Assembly: GCF_009707485.1 (NCBI RefSeq)
Contig: NZ_CP046121.1
Span: 2,542,001-2,606,000 of the forward strand
Direction: 5' to 3'
Source of the DNA: Nostocoides sp. HKS02
GTDB taxonomy: Bacteria > Actinomycetota > Actinomycetes > Actinomycetales > Dermatophilaceae
Length of the DNA stretch: 64,000 nucleotides
Under the pieces are notes generated by a model. That model was not told where the DNA came from. It did not search any database and saw only the letters and a program-made list of their open reading frames with translations. Both the position numbers and the translations under genes were made by a program. Below are positions 46,226-54,141 of this stretch, one piece after another. Positions within the stretch are counted from its first letter, which is position 1. Each line of letters opens with the position of its first letter.

Positions 46226-48073
46226 TCAGACCCCGCGCAGGTCGAGCGTGAGCTCGTCGGGCGCGCCGTCGACGAGGACCACGGGGATGCCCCAGTCCTG
46301 CTGGTACAGGTGGCAGGCGGCGTGCTCGGGCACCTCGCCGGTCTCGGGGTCACCGTCGCACGATGCCGCCTGCACCGACACGTGCAGCACTCCGTCGCCG
46401 GCAGCAGGGTCCAGCGTCAGCGTGCGACTCAGACCCTGGGCACTTCCGGCCCCGTCGCGCAGCAGGGCCTCGGGGGTGGCCGAGACCATGAGCCGGGTCG
46501 GATCACCCCAGCGGTAGTCGAGCTTCTGACCAGTCGGCGGCGTGAACGATACGTTCAGGGTGACCGCGCCCGGCGACAGCTCGGTGCGGGGGCGTTGGGT
46601 TCGGTGCGTCAACCCGTCGACGCGCTGGGCCTTGTCGGGCAAGGCGATTCGCACCAGCTGGTGCGCCGCGGACTCGACCACGACGAGCCGAGCGCGCCCG
46701 GTCTCGTCGAGCTCGACCACGGCATCAGAGGGCTCGCGCAGCCCCGCTGCCAGGGTGCTCAGCTCACGGGCGAGCGGGTCGAACCGGCGGATCGCGCCGT
46801 TGTACGTGTCGCTCACCGCCACGGACGCGTCCGGCAGCACCGTCACGCCGAGCGGATGCTGCAGCAGCGCCTGGTCGGCCGCCCCGTCACGGTGGCCGAA
46901 GTCGAAAAGACCTTGTCCCACGTGGGTTTCCACGACGAAACCCGCGTCCGTGACGTCCAGGGAGCGCAGCGCCGAGGTCTCCGAGTCGGCGATCCACAGC
47001 CGCGAGCCGTCCGGCGAGACTGCCAGCCCCGACGGCTGGGCGAACCACGCCTCGTCAGCGGCGCCGTCGCGGATCCCCTCGGCCGAGGTGCCACCGAGCA
47101 CCGCGACCGTGTTGTCCCGCGAGTCCGTGGCCAAGTGCAACGCCCACAGCTGGTGGACCCCCGCCATGGCGATGACCACCCGGTCGATGAACCACGCGAC
47201 ATCCCAGGGGGTCGACAGGTCCTGCTTCAGGGCAGGGCCGCCGCCGGAGCGTTCGCGCAGCTGCCGACCGGTGCCCGCCAGCACGGTCCACGACCCGTCC
47301 GCCAGCCGAAGCCCCTTGACCTGGTGGTGGACCGAGTCGGCGACGACCACGTCGTACCCCACTCGGGCCGCCGTCTGCGCCGGCAGCACCAGCACCCCCT
47401 GGGGCTCGGCCAACACCTCCGGGCCACCGAACCGCTCGCGCTCGGTCACGAGGTCGGGCTCGAGCCAGACGATCTCGTGGTGTGCGGTGTCCGACACGAG
47501 AAACGACCCGTCCGGCAGGACAGCCGCCTTGCCCGGGAACCGCAGCGCCGTCTGCGCAGGTGCCGGGGCGGCATACGGCGAGTCGCCGACCCGCAAGGTG
47601 CCCTTGGCGCGGTGCTCCTCGATGAGCTCCTCGACCAGCACGGACAGGCCGTGCGCATGACCCTCGCCGGACATCGACGCGACGATGTAGCCCTCGGGGT
47701 CGATGACCACAAGTGTCGGCCATGCCCGGGCGGTGTACGCCTGCCACGTCACGAGCTCGGGATCGTCGAGGACGGGGTGGTGGACGGCATACCGCTCGAC
47801 GGCGGCGGCCAGCGCGACGGGATCGGCCTCGTGCTCGAACTTGGGCGAGTGGACGCCGACCAGGACCAGCGACTCGGCGTACTTCTTCTGCAGCGGCCGC
47901 AACTCGTCGAGGACGTGCAGACAGTTCACGCAGCAGAACGTCCAGAAGTCGAGGACCACGATCCGCCCGCGCAGGTCGGCTAGCGAGATCGCGCGACCCC
48001 CGGTGTTCAGCCAGCCGCGGCCGACCAGCTCGGGAGCCCGCAGCCGGGTCACCGCACGGGTCGAGGCGGTCAC
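46226..48073 (-). CDS. Thioredoxin-like NHL-repeat protein (NHLRC2-like)
   Basis: 615 residues. Residues 1-150 form a thioredoxin/TlpA-type domain: GRIVVLDFWTFCCVNCLHVL with a CxxC-type CCVNC motif near residue 48, and ARAWPTLVVIDPEGYIV. Residues about 165-480 form an NHL beta-propeller (GSFLVSDTAHHEIVWLE, GLAVSPDGSRLWIADSETSA, GVTVLPDASVAVSDTYNGAI) and a C-terminal beta domain follows. The same order is found in NHLRC2. No signal peptide, so cytoplasmic. GTG 48073 overlaps the stop of the nitrilase-like gene (GTGA), so they are coupled. Confidence 0.92.
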   Translation of the reverse strand: MTASTRAVTRLRAPELVGRGWLNTGGRAISLADLRGRIVVLDFWTFCCVNCLHVLDELRPLQKKYAESLVLVGVHSPKFEHEADPVALAAAVERYAVHHPVLDDPELVTWQAYTARAWPTLVVIDPEGYIVASMSGEGHAHGLSVLVEELIEEHRAKGTLRVGDSPYAAPAPAQTALRFPGKAAVLPDGSFLVSDTAHHEIVWLEPDLVTERERFGGPEVLAEPQGVLVLPAQTAARVGYDVVVADSVHHQVKGLRLADGSWTVLAGTGRQLRERSGGGPALKQDLSTPWDVAWFIDRVVIAMAGVHQLWALHLATDSRDNTVAVLGGTSAEGIRDGAADEAWFAQPSGLAVSPDGSRLWIADSETSALRSLDVTDAGFVVETHVGQGLFDFGHRDGAADQALLQHPLGVTVLPDASVAVSDTYNGAIRRFDPLARELSTLAAGLREPSDAVVELDETGRARLVVVESAAHQLVRIALPDKAQRVDGLTHRTQRPRTELSPGAVTLNVSFTPPTGQKLDYRWGDPTRLMVSATPEALLRDGAGSAQGLSRTLTLDPAAGDGVLHVSVQAASCDGDPETGEVPEHAACHLYQQDWGIPVVLVDGAPDELTLDLRGV

Positions 48074-48870
48074 AGCCGGCGGTCCTGCAGCACGGGGAAC
48101 TGCTCACGCCAGGTCGCCACAGCACTCATGTCGACCTCAACGCTGAGCACCTGCTCGGCAGTCCCGGCCATCGCCAGCGATTCGCCGGTCGCCGAGACCA
48201 CCTGGGAGTGGCCGCCCATCTCGGTGCCCGCATGGGTGCCCGCGGTGTTGCAGGCGATGACGACGCACTGGTCCTCGATGGCGCGCGCGTGCGCGAGCAG
48301 GGTCCAGTGCCGCACGCGCGCGGCGGGCCACGCTGCGGGGATGATGAAGGCCGTGGCCCCCGCATCGACCTGCCGCCGGTACAGCTCGGGGAACCTCAGG
48401 TCGTAGCAGGTGGACAGCCCGGCCCGCCCAGCCGCGTCCGGCAGGTCGACGAGCACGACGTCCTCGCCGGCGTCCATGAGGGCCGGCTCGCCCGCGCCGA
48501 ACCCGAACCGGTGGATCTTGCGGTATGCCGCGACGAGACGTCCGTCGGCGGCATACACGAGCGAGGTGTTCCAGAGGCCGCGGCCGTCGGAGCCCACCTC
48601 GCCGGACGACGGCCGCTCGACGATCGAGCCGGCGTGGAGCATGACCTGGGCGTCGCGTGCCGCGGCCGACATAGCGGCGCCGATCGGGCCGTCGACCGGC
48701 TGGGCACGATCGGCCCACTCGCGGTAGGAGAAGCCGCCGGGAGCCCACAGCTCAGGGAGCACGACGAGGTCGTGGCCCGCCTGCGCGCGAACCAGGTCGG
48801 CGACCCGGGAGATCCGAGCCTCCATGGACTCGTCGTCGCCGTACGCGACCTGGACGACTGCAACCCGCAT
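48070..48870 (-). CDS. Carbon-nitrogen hydrolase (nitrilase superfamily)
   Basis: 266 residues with the Glu-Lys-Cys triad: LVVLPELWAPGGF (Glu), YRKIHRFGFGAGEP (Lys), GLSTCYDLRFPELYRRQVD (Cys). The start MRVAVVQVAYGDDE and the end are typical of the Nit1/Nit2-like branch that hydrolyses omega-amides or deaminated glutathione-like metabolites; the exact substrate is unknown. It lies in an operon, 3 nt after the CopD-CtaG gene and overlapping the NHL-thioredoxin gene. Confidence 0.92.
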   Translation of the reverse strand: MRVAVVQVAYGDDESMEARISRVADLVRAQAGHDLVVLPELWAPGGFSYREWADRAQPVDGPIGAAMSAAARDAQVMLHAGSIVERPSSGEVGSDGRGLWNTSLVYAADGRLVAAYRKIHRFGFGAGEPALMDAGEDVVLVDLPDAAGRAGLSTCYDLRFPELYRRQVDAGATAFIIPAAWPAARVRHWTLLAHARAIEDQCVVIACNTAGTHAGTEMGGHSQVVSATGESLAMAGTAEQVLSVEVDMSAVATWREQFPVLQDRRL

Positions 48871-48873
48871 GAC

Positions 48874-50853
48874 TCAGCCCCTCCGCTCGGAACGCTTCTT
48901 CAGCTGTGCCAAGTGTGCGTTGTAGGCGAGGAGGTCGGCATCCCCGTCACGGTCGGCCTGACGGTCACTGCGGCGGGTCTCGGCCCGGTCGGACCGCACC
49001 CACCCGATCGCGACCAGCAGGGTCAGCGCGAGGGTGGGGGCCTCACCGATCCCCCAGGCGATCGCTCCCGCTTCGCGCTGGTCCTTCAGCACGTCGGTCA
49101 TCCACGACAGGTGGAGCACGTCGAAGAAGCCCGGGGCCAGCACCGTGGTGCTGCCGGTCATGACGACCCCGAAGAACGCGTGGAACGACATCGTGGCGAA
49201 CAGCACCACGAGCAGCATCAACGGCGGCCACTTCTTCGGGCCGGGGTCGATCCCGATGAGGACCCACGCGAACAGGTACCCGGTCAGGAGGAAGTGGATC
49301 AGCATCAGCACGTGGCCGGTGTGGGTGCGCAGGGCGAGCTCGAACAAGGGCGAGAAGTAGAAGATCGCCAGGCTGAAGAAGAACAGCGCGGCGGCGACGA
49401 CCGGGTTCGACAGGACGCGCAGCGCCCGCGAATGGACGACCTGCAGCAGGACCTCGCGAGGCCCCCACGTCTTGTCCTGCCGCGCCGGCAGCGTGCGCAG
49501 TGCCAGGAGGATCGGGGCGGCCGGCACGAGCAGCAGCGGCACCAGCATCGCCACGACCATGTGCATGACCATGTGGGCCGAGAACAGCACGGCGCCGTAG
49601 ACGGCAGGGGCGCCGCAGGTGGCGTAGACGAACACCGCCCAGCCGAGCACCCAGAGGATCGGACGGTGCACCGGCCACGCGTCACCACGGCGCCGAAGGC
49701 GGACGATCCCCGCGACGTAGAGCCCGACCGCCACCACGGCCACGCCCAGCCACAGCCAGTCCGTGCGCCACGTGGTGAACCACGACGAGGCGATCAAGGG
49801 CGGCGGCGCCGGGTAGCCGGTCAGCGAGAAGGCGACAGAGGCGTCCGGCACCGGCGAGTCGGGCACCGGCGGTGCGCTTCGAGCGAGCGCGACGGCAGTC
49901 CCGGTCGCCACACCCATCACCGCGAGCTCCGCCACGACGAGCCGCACGAACGGTCGCGCCGCGCCGTCCTGCCCGAGCCGAGGAAGGAGGGCCCGACGGT
50001 GGCGCCACCCGGCATACCCGAGGGCCAGGAGCGCGGCGGTCTTGATGAGCAGGAGCGCGCCGTAGCGGGTGGCCAGGTCGCCCCACCCGTCGATGCGGAC
50101 CGTCGCGCTCAGCAGCCCCGACAGAGCGACAGCACCGAAGCACCACCCCGCCAGCACCGAGAACCGCTGGGCGGTAGGCCCGAGGTCGCGGCCCAGCTGT
50201 GGTCGCATCATGACCAGGGCCAGCAGGCCGCCGACCCAGACGGCCACAGCGACGAGGTGCACGGCGAGGGCGTTGACTGCGGTCGCGTGCGCGGCGGTGC
50301 CCGCGGCGTGGCCGCTCAGCGCCTGGGGCAGGAGCCCCACGACGGACAGCCCGCACAGCCACGCCATCGCGACCCGTCCGCGGGCCACCACCGCGCCGAT
50401 CGACACCAGGGCCGCTGCGCCGGCGGTGATCACGACCACGCGGGTCGGTTCAAGGGACCAGGCGAACGTGGTGAACTGCCGCCCGAACGCCGGGTCGGAC
50501 AGCGGTATGCCGATCAGGTCGGCCATCTCGAGCACGGCGCCCGCGGCGGCCGCAAGGGCCCACAGCCCGGCGGTGAGCGCCGCCAGACGGGTCGCCGTCA
50601 CGCGCCGGTTCGTGCGCGTGGTCTCGGGCATGAGAAACGCCGCGTGCACGAGAAGCCCGATCGTCGCCGCAGCGGCCAGGTCGTGGATGACCTTGGCGTA
50701 CAGCAGACCCCACCGGACGACGGCGCCCGGGTCGCCGATGGCGGGTGCGGCCGCCGCCTGGCCCAGCACGGCGGCCAAGGGAAGAGCAACCAGCGCAGCA
50801 CCCACCAGCACCCCCACGGGGGGTCGGGCCGGCGACGCGGAGGGGAGGCTCAT
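48874..50853 (-). CDS. CopD-CtaG fusion membrane protein (copper/cytochrome oxidase assembly)
   Basis: 659 residues, about 15 membrane segments. The N-terminal half is a CopD copper-resistance domain (VHDLAAAATIGLLVHAAFLM, HLVAVAVWVGGLLALVMMRP). The C-terminal half is a caa3-type CtaG domain (FSAHMVMHMVVAMLVPLLLV, HFLLTGYLFAWVLIGIDPGP, LHLSWMTDVLKDQREAGAIA) ending in a charged cytoplasmic tail. It probably moves copper to the cytochrome oxidase CuB site. ATG 50853 has TACGCT 7 nt upstream. First gene of a three-gene operon with a nitrilase and a CxxC thioredoxin-like protein. Confidence 0.92.
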   Translation of the reverse strand: MSLPSASPARPPVGVLVGAALVALPLAAVLGQAAAAPAIGDPGAVVRWGLLYAKVIHDLAAAATIGLLVHAAFLMPETTRTNRRVTATRLAALTAGLWALAAAAGAVLEMADLIGIPLSDPAFGRQFTTFAWSLEPTRVVVITAGAAALVSIGAVVARGRVAMAWLCGLSVVGLLPQALSGHAAGTAAHATAVNALAVHLVAVAVWVGGLLALVMMRPQLGRDLGPTAQRFSVLAGWCFGAVALSGLLSATVRIDGWGDLATRYGALLLIKTAALLALGYAGWRHRRALLPRLGQDGAARPFVRLVVAELAVMGVATGTAVALARSAPPVPDSPVPDASVAFSLTGYPAPPPLIASSWFTTWRTDWLWLGVAVVAVGLYVAGIVRLRRRGDAWPVHRPILWVLGWAVFVYATCGAPAVYGAVLFSAHMVMHMVVAMLVPLLLVPAAPILLALRTLPARQDKTWGPREVLLQVVHSRALRVLSNPVVAAALFFFSLAIFYFSPLFELALRTHTGHVLMLIHFLLTGYLFAWVLIGIDPGPKKWPPLMLLVVLFATMSFHAFFGVVMTGSTTVLAPGFFDVLHLSWMTDVLKDQREAGAIAWGIGEAPTLALTLLVAIGWVRSDRAETRRSDRQADRDGDADLLAYNAHLAQLKKRSERRG

Positions 50854-50860
50854 GGGGACA

Positions 50861-50874
50861 AGCGTAAGTAGGGT
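50861..50874. promoter_or_regulatory. Back-to-back leaderless promoters (ctaG-like and MDMPI genes)
   Basis: Reverse-strand TACGCT (50861-50866) is 7 nt from ATG 50853; forward TAGGGT (50869-50874) is 6 nt from ATG 50881. Only 27 bp separate the two start codons. Confidence 0.5.
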
Positions 50875-50880
50875 GGGGTC

Positions 50881-51738
50881 ATGCCCCTGCATCCGGCAGC
50901 CCCGGAAGACCTCGTTGGACTCGTCTCTGCCTACCAGCAGACCGTCCAGGCGGTGGTTGACCTCGGACGCTCGTGCACCGACAAGGACTTCGACCTGCCG
51001 ACGGCGTGCCCCGGTTGGACGGTGAAGGACCAGATCTCGCACGTCGTCGGGCTGGAGTCGTGGCTGCACACCGGTGACATCCCCCGAGTCAGCGTGCCGA
51101 ACTACGAGCACATCCGCACCGAGGCGGGGCGGTTCGTCGAGCGGGCCGTGGAGCAGCGTCGGACCATGGTCGGGAGCAAGGTCGTCGACGAGCTCGAGGT
51201 CATCGCCCGCAAGCGGGTCGAGCAGTTCAGCGCACCGGATATGACCCTCGAGACCGTCGTCCGCGGAGCGTGGGGGCCGGCCCCGGCCGGCGAGAGCCTG
51301 CGCACCCGGATCCTCGACATCTGGACCCACGAACAGGACATCCGCCAGGCCGTGAGCCGCCCGGGCAACCTCGACTCGGGTGGGGCCGCGGTGTTCATGG
51401 ACGTGCTGTTCGCCCAGCTGCCCAAGCTCGTGGCCCGCAACGCCGGGATCGAGCCCGGCAACGTGGTCATCTTCGACGTGACCGGCCCGGTGATGGGTCG
51501 CGCCGGGGTCTGGGTCGAAGAAGGCGAGGGCGATGGCAAGCCCCGCGGCATACCGCTCTTCTCCGGCGTGGCCCACGACGGCGACCCGCGCGACGTGTTC
51601 ACCACCATCACGCTCTCGACCGATGCCCTGACCCGTCGAGCGGCGGGGCGCGGCGCCGTCGACGACATCCACTTCACGGTCCACGGCGACGAGGCGGTCG
51701 CGCGCCGCGTGCTGGAGAACCTCGTCTTCGTGCCCTGA
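50881..51738 (+). CDS. Maleylpyruvate isomerase family (mycothiol-dependent-type) protein
   Basis: 285 residues with an N-terminal MDMPI/DinB-fold domain: RSCTDKDFDLPTACPGWTVK, DQISHVVGLESWLHTGD (metal His), and RILDIWTHEQDIRQAVSRPG with the HExD-type metal ligands. A C-terminal sterol-carrier-like domain follows (VIFDVTGPVMGRAGVWVEEG). Members use mycothiol, the actinobacterial thiol, in isomerase or transferase reactions; the substrate is unknown. Start ATG 50881 is supported by the -10-like box. Confidence 0.88.
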   Translation: MPLHPAAPEDLVGLVSAYQQTVQAVVDLGRSCTDKDFDLPTACPGWTVKDQISHVVGLESWLHTGDIPRVSVPNYEHIRTEAGRFVERAVEQRRTMVGSKVVDELEVIARKRVEQFSAPDMTLETVVRGAWGPAPAGESLRTRILDIWTHEQDIRQAVSRPGNLDSGGAAVFMDVLFAQLPKLVARNAGIEPGNVVIFDVTGPVMGRAGVWVEEGEGDGKPRGIPLFSGVAHDGDPRDVFTTITLSTDALTRRAAGRGAVDDIHFTVHGDEAVARRVLENLVFVP

Positions 51739-51768
51739 CGGGGCACCCCCGGAGTCCTTGGTTGCGCG

Positions 51769-51794
51769 ATACAAGCATCTCGTGATATTTGTAT
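51769..51794. promoter_or_regulatory. Inverted repeat upstream of the MarR gene
   Basis: ATACAA (51769-51774) and TTGTAT (51789-51794) form a dyad with a 14-nt spacer in an AT-rich patch 33 nt before the MarR start; a likely site of autoregulation. Confidence 0.45.
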
Positions 51795-51826
51795 GCAGCA
51801 AGCAAACTTCCGTCCCTGAGGTTCCC

Positions 51827-52336
51827 ATGTCTCCTCACCACCTCGACCGCGAGACGGCCGAGCGTGTCAGCTTCGGCCTGATCCGGCTGATGAAGCTGAT
51901 GCAGGCCATGCGCCAGCACGCTCCTCGGATCCACCCGGCGGTGGACGCCACCGCCTACCCGATCCTGTTCAACCTCGCCGCAGAGCCGCGGCGGGTGTCG
52001 GTCCTCGCCGACTGCATCCACTCCGACGTCTCGACGGTCAGCCGCCAGGTGAGCACCCTCGTCGGGCACGGACTGCTGGAGAAGGTCAGCGACCCCGACG
52101 ACGGTCGGGCCCAAGTGGTCCGGCTCAGCACGGAGGGCCAGACCCTGCTGGCCACCATCGCCCAGCAACGGACCGAGTGGTTCCGCACCCTCATGGGCGA
52201 CTGGACCGCTCAGGAGGCCAGCGACTTCGCCGACCACCTCGAGCGCTTCGGCACGGCCTTGGAGACCTCACGGGAGCAGCCGTTCGCACGACGCTCGGCT
52301 GAACCAACCCCCACCCCCACACCGACAACCCACTGA
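51827..52336 (+). CDS. MarR family transcriptional regulator
   Basis: 169 residues, winged helix: AYPILFNLAAEPRRVSVLAD, IHSDVSTVSRQVSTLVGHGL (recognition helix), LEKVSDPDDGRAQVVRLSTE (wing with the conserved D-x-R), then a dimerisation helix. ATG 51827 has GAGG 5 nt upstream. It lies 18 nt before the DHA2 exporter gene on the same strand; the usual role of such a pair is ligand-relieved repression of the exporter. The C-terminal TPTPTPTTH tail is low-complexity. Confidence 0.92.
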   Translation: MSPHHLDRETAERVSFGLIRLMKLMQAMRQHAPRIHPAVDATAYPILFNLAAEPRRVSVLADCIHSDVSTVSRQVSTLVGHGLLEKVSDPDDGRAQVVRLSTEGQTLLATIAQQRTEWFRTLMGDWTAQEASDFADHLERFGTALETSREQPFARRSAEPTPTPTPTTH

Positions 52337-52354
52337 ACTCACCGGAGAACTGAC

Positions 52355-54065
52355 ATGGCAGCCACCGCGCCCGCACGGCCCGACGGACCGCTCACGCACC
52401 GACAGATCGTGACGATCCTGGTCGGACTCATGATGGGCATGTTCCTCGCAGCCCTCGACCAGACGATCGTCGCCACCGCGATCCGCACCATCGCCGACGA
52501 CCTGAAAGGCCTCGACCAGCAGGCCTGGGCCACGACGGCATACCTGATCACCTCGACGATCGTCACCCCGCTCTACGGCAAGCTGTCCGACATCTACGGT
52601 CGCAAGAAGTTCTTCTCGACCGCCATCACGATCTTCGTCGTGGGCTCGATCCTGTGCACGTTCGCCACGTCCATGCTCCAGCTGGCGTTCTTCCGCGCCT
52701 TCCAGGGCCTGGGCGCCGGTGGCCTCTTCTCGCTGGCGCTGGCGATCATCGGCGACATCGTGCCGCCGCGTGAGCGGGCTAAGTACCAGGGGTACTTCCT
52801 GGCTGTCTTCGGCACCTCGAGCGTCCTCGGCCCCGTGATCGGCGGCTTCCTCGCCGGCCAGAGCAGCATCCTCGGGATCACCGGGTGGCGCTGGGTCTTC
52901 CTCGTGAACGTGCCCATCGGCATCGCTGCCCTGCTCGTCGTCTCGCGCACCCTGCACCTGCAGCACACCCGGCTGGACCACCGCATCGACTGGTGGGGTG
53001 CCGTCACGCTGAGCATCGGCCTCGTGCCGCTGCTGCTCGTCGCCGAGCAGGGCCGCGACTGGGGCTGGGCCTCGGGACGCTCCCTGGTCTGCTTCGTCGT
53101 CGGCGGCCTGGGCGTGATCGCCTTCCTGCTGGTCGAGCGGGCGATGAAGGACGAGGCACTGCTGCCGCTCACCCTGTTCCAGGAGCGCACCGTCGCCGTC
53201 GCCTCCGGCGCCTCGGTGCTCATCGGTATGGCCATGTTCGGCGGCCTCGCGTCGCTGCCGCTCTACCTGCAGATCGTCAAGGGCGCCTCGCCCACGTCCG
53301 CGGGCCTGCTGCTGCTGCCGATGACCCTGGGCATCATGGGTGGCTCGATCATCTCGGGTCAGATCATCAGCCGCACGGGTCGGTACCGCCGGTTCCCGAT
53401 CATCGGGTCGGCGCTGCTCATGATCGCGCTTGTTCGCGTTCCACTACGTGCACGCCGACACCCCACTGTGGGAGACGATGATCGTGATGGTCTTCTTCGG
53501 AGTCGGCCTCGGGTTCAACTTCCAGCCGCTCACGCTGGCCGTCCAGAATGCCGTCTCACCGCGCCTGATCGGGGTGGCCACCTCGTCGGCGACCTTCACC
53601 CGTCAGATCGGTGGCACGCTCGGCACCGCGATCTTCCTGTCGATCCTGTTCACCACGGTGCCCGGCAAGATCACCGCGGCGATGCAGAAGATCGTCCCGA
53701 CCAAGGACTTCCAGACCGCTCTGCACGACCCGGCCAACGCGGCCTTCGCGAAGAGCTTCCAGGCGGCGCAGAGCAGTGGCGGATCCGGCGCGTCCGGCGG
53801 AGTGCTCCAGGACTCGTCGTTCCTGAACCACCTGGACCCGCGACTGGCCAAGCCGTTCCTGCAGGGCTTCTCGGACTCGATGGACCTGGTCTACCTCGTC
53901 GGAGCCGGGGTGATGGTGCTCGGCTTCCTCGTGATGCTGCTGCTGCCGCATGTCGAGCTGCGCGGCGGGTCGGCCTACTCCGAGCGCGGTGCAGCCGACA
54001 AGGCTGACGCCGACAAGGCTGACGCCGATGCCGCGGCGGCACTCCCGCCGGCGATCGGGCACTGA
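52355..54065 (+). pseudogene. DHA2-family (EmrB/QacA) MFS drug exporter, frame broken by one base
   Basis: 569 residues if repaired, 14 membrane segments. Motif D1 is GMFLAALDQTIVATAIRTIA, motif A is YGKLSDIYGRKKFF and motif C-like is GPVIGGFLAG. The break is at 53429-53432: ...LLMIAL then FAFHYVHADTPLWETM one base on. The string CGCTTGTTC has one T (or C) too many. The second part (FGVGLGFNFQPLTLAVQNAV) is typical of the family. A 15-bp repeat at 53994-54023 encodes ADKAD twice near the C-terminus. Probably a multidrug exporter under the adjacent MarR regulator. Confidence 0.85.
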
Positions 54066-54084
54066 GCGGCCCAGCACCACCGAC

Positions 54085-54120
54085 GACGAAGGCCCGCACC
54101 GAAAGGTGCGGGCCTTCGTC
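54085..54120. terminator. Strong bidirectional terminator with GAAA tetraloop
   Basis: 16-bp perfect stem GACGAAGGCCCGCACC / GGTGCGGGCCTTCGTC closed by a GAAA tetraloop, between the convergent exporter and E2 genes. Confidence 0.9.
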
Positions 54121-54141
54121 ATGCGGTCGGGATGTCGTTCC

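Noticed and set aside
47713..50871. A 1,052-codon forward open frame
   Set aside because: It lies opposite the nitrilase-like and CopD-CtaG genes, has shadow composition (Arg/His/Gly-rich) and no recognisable domain.
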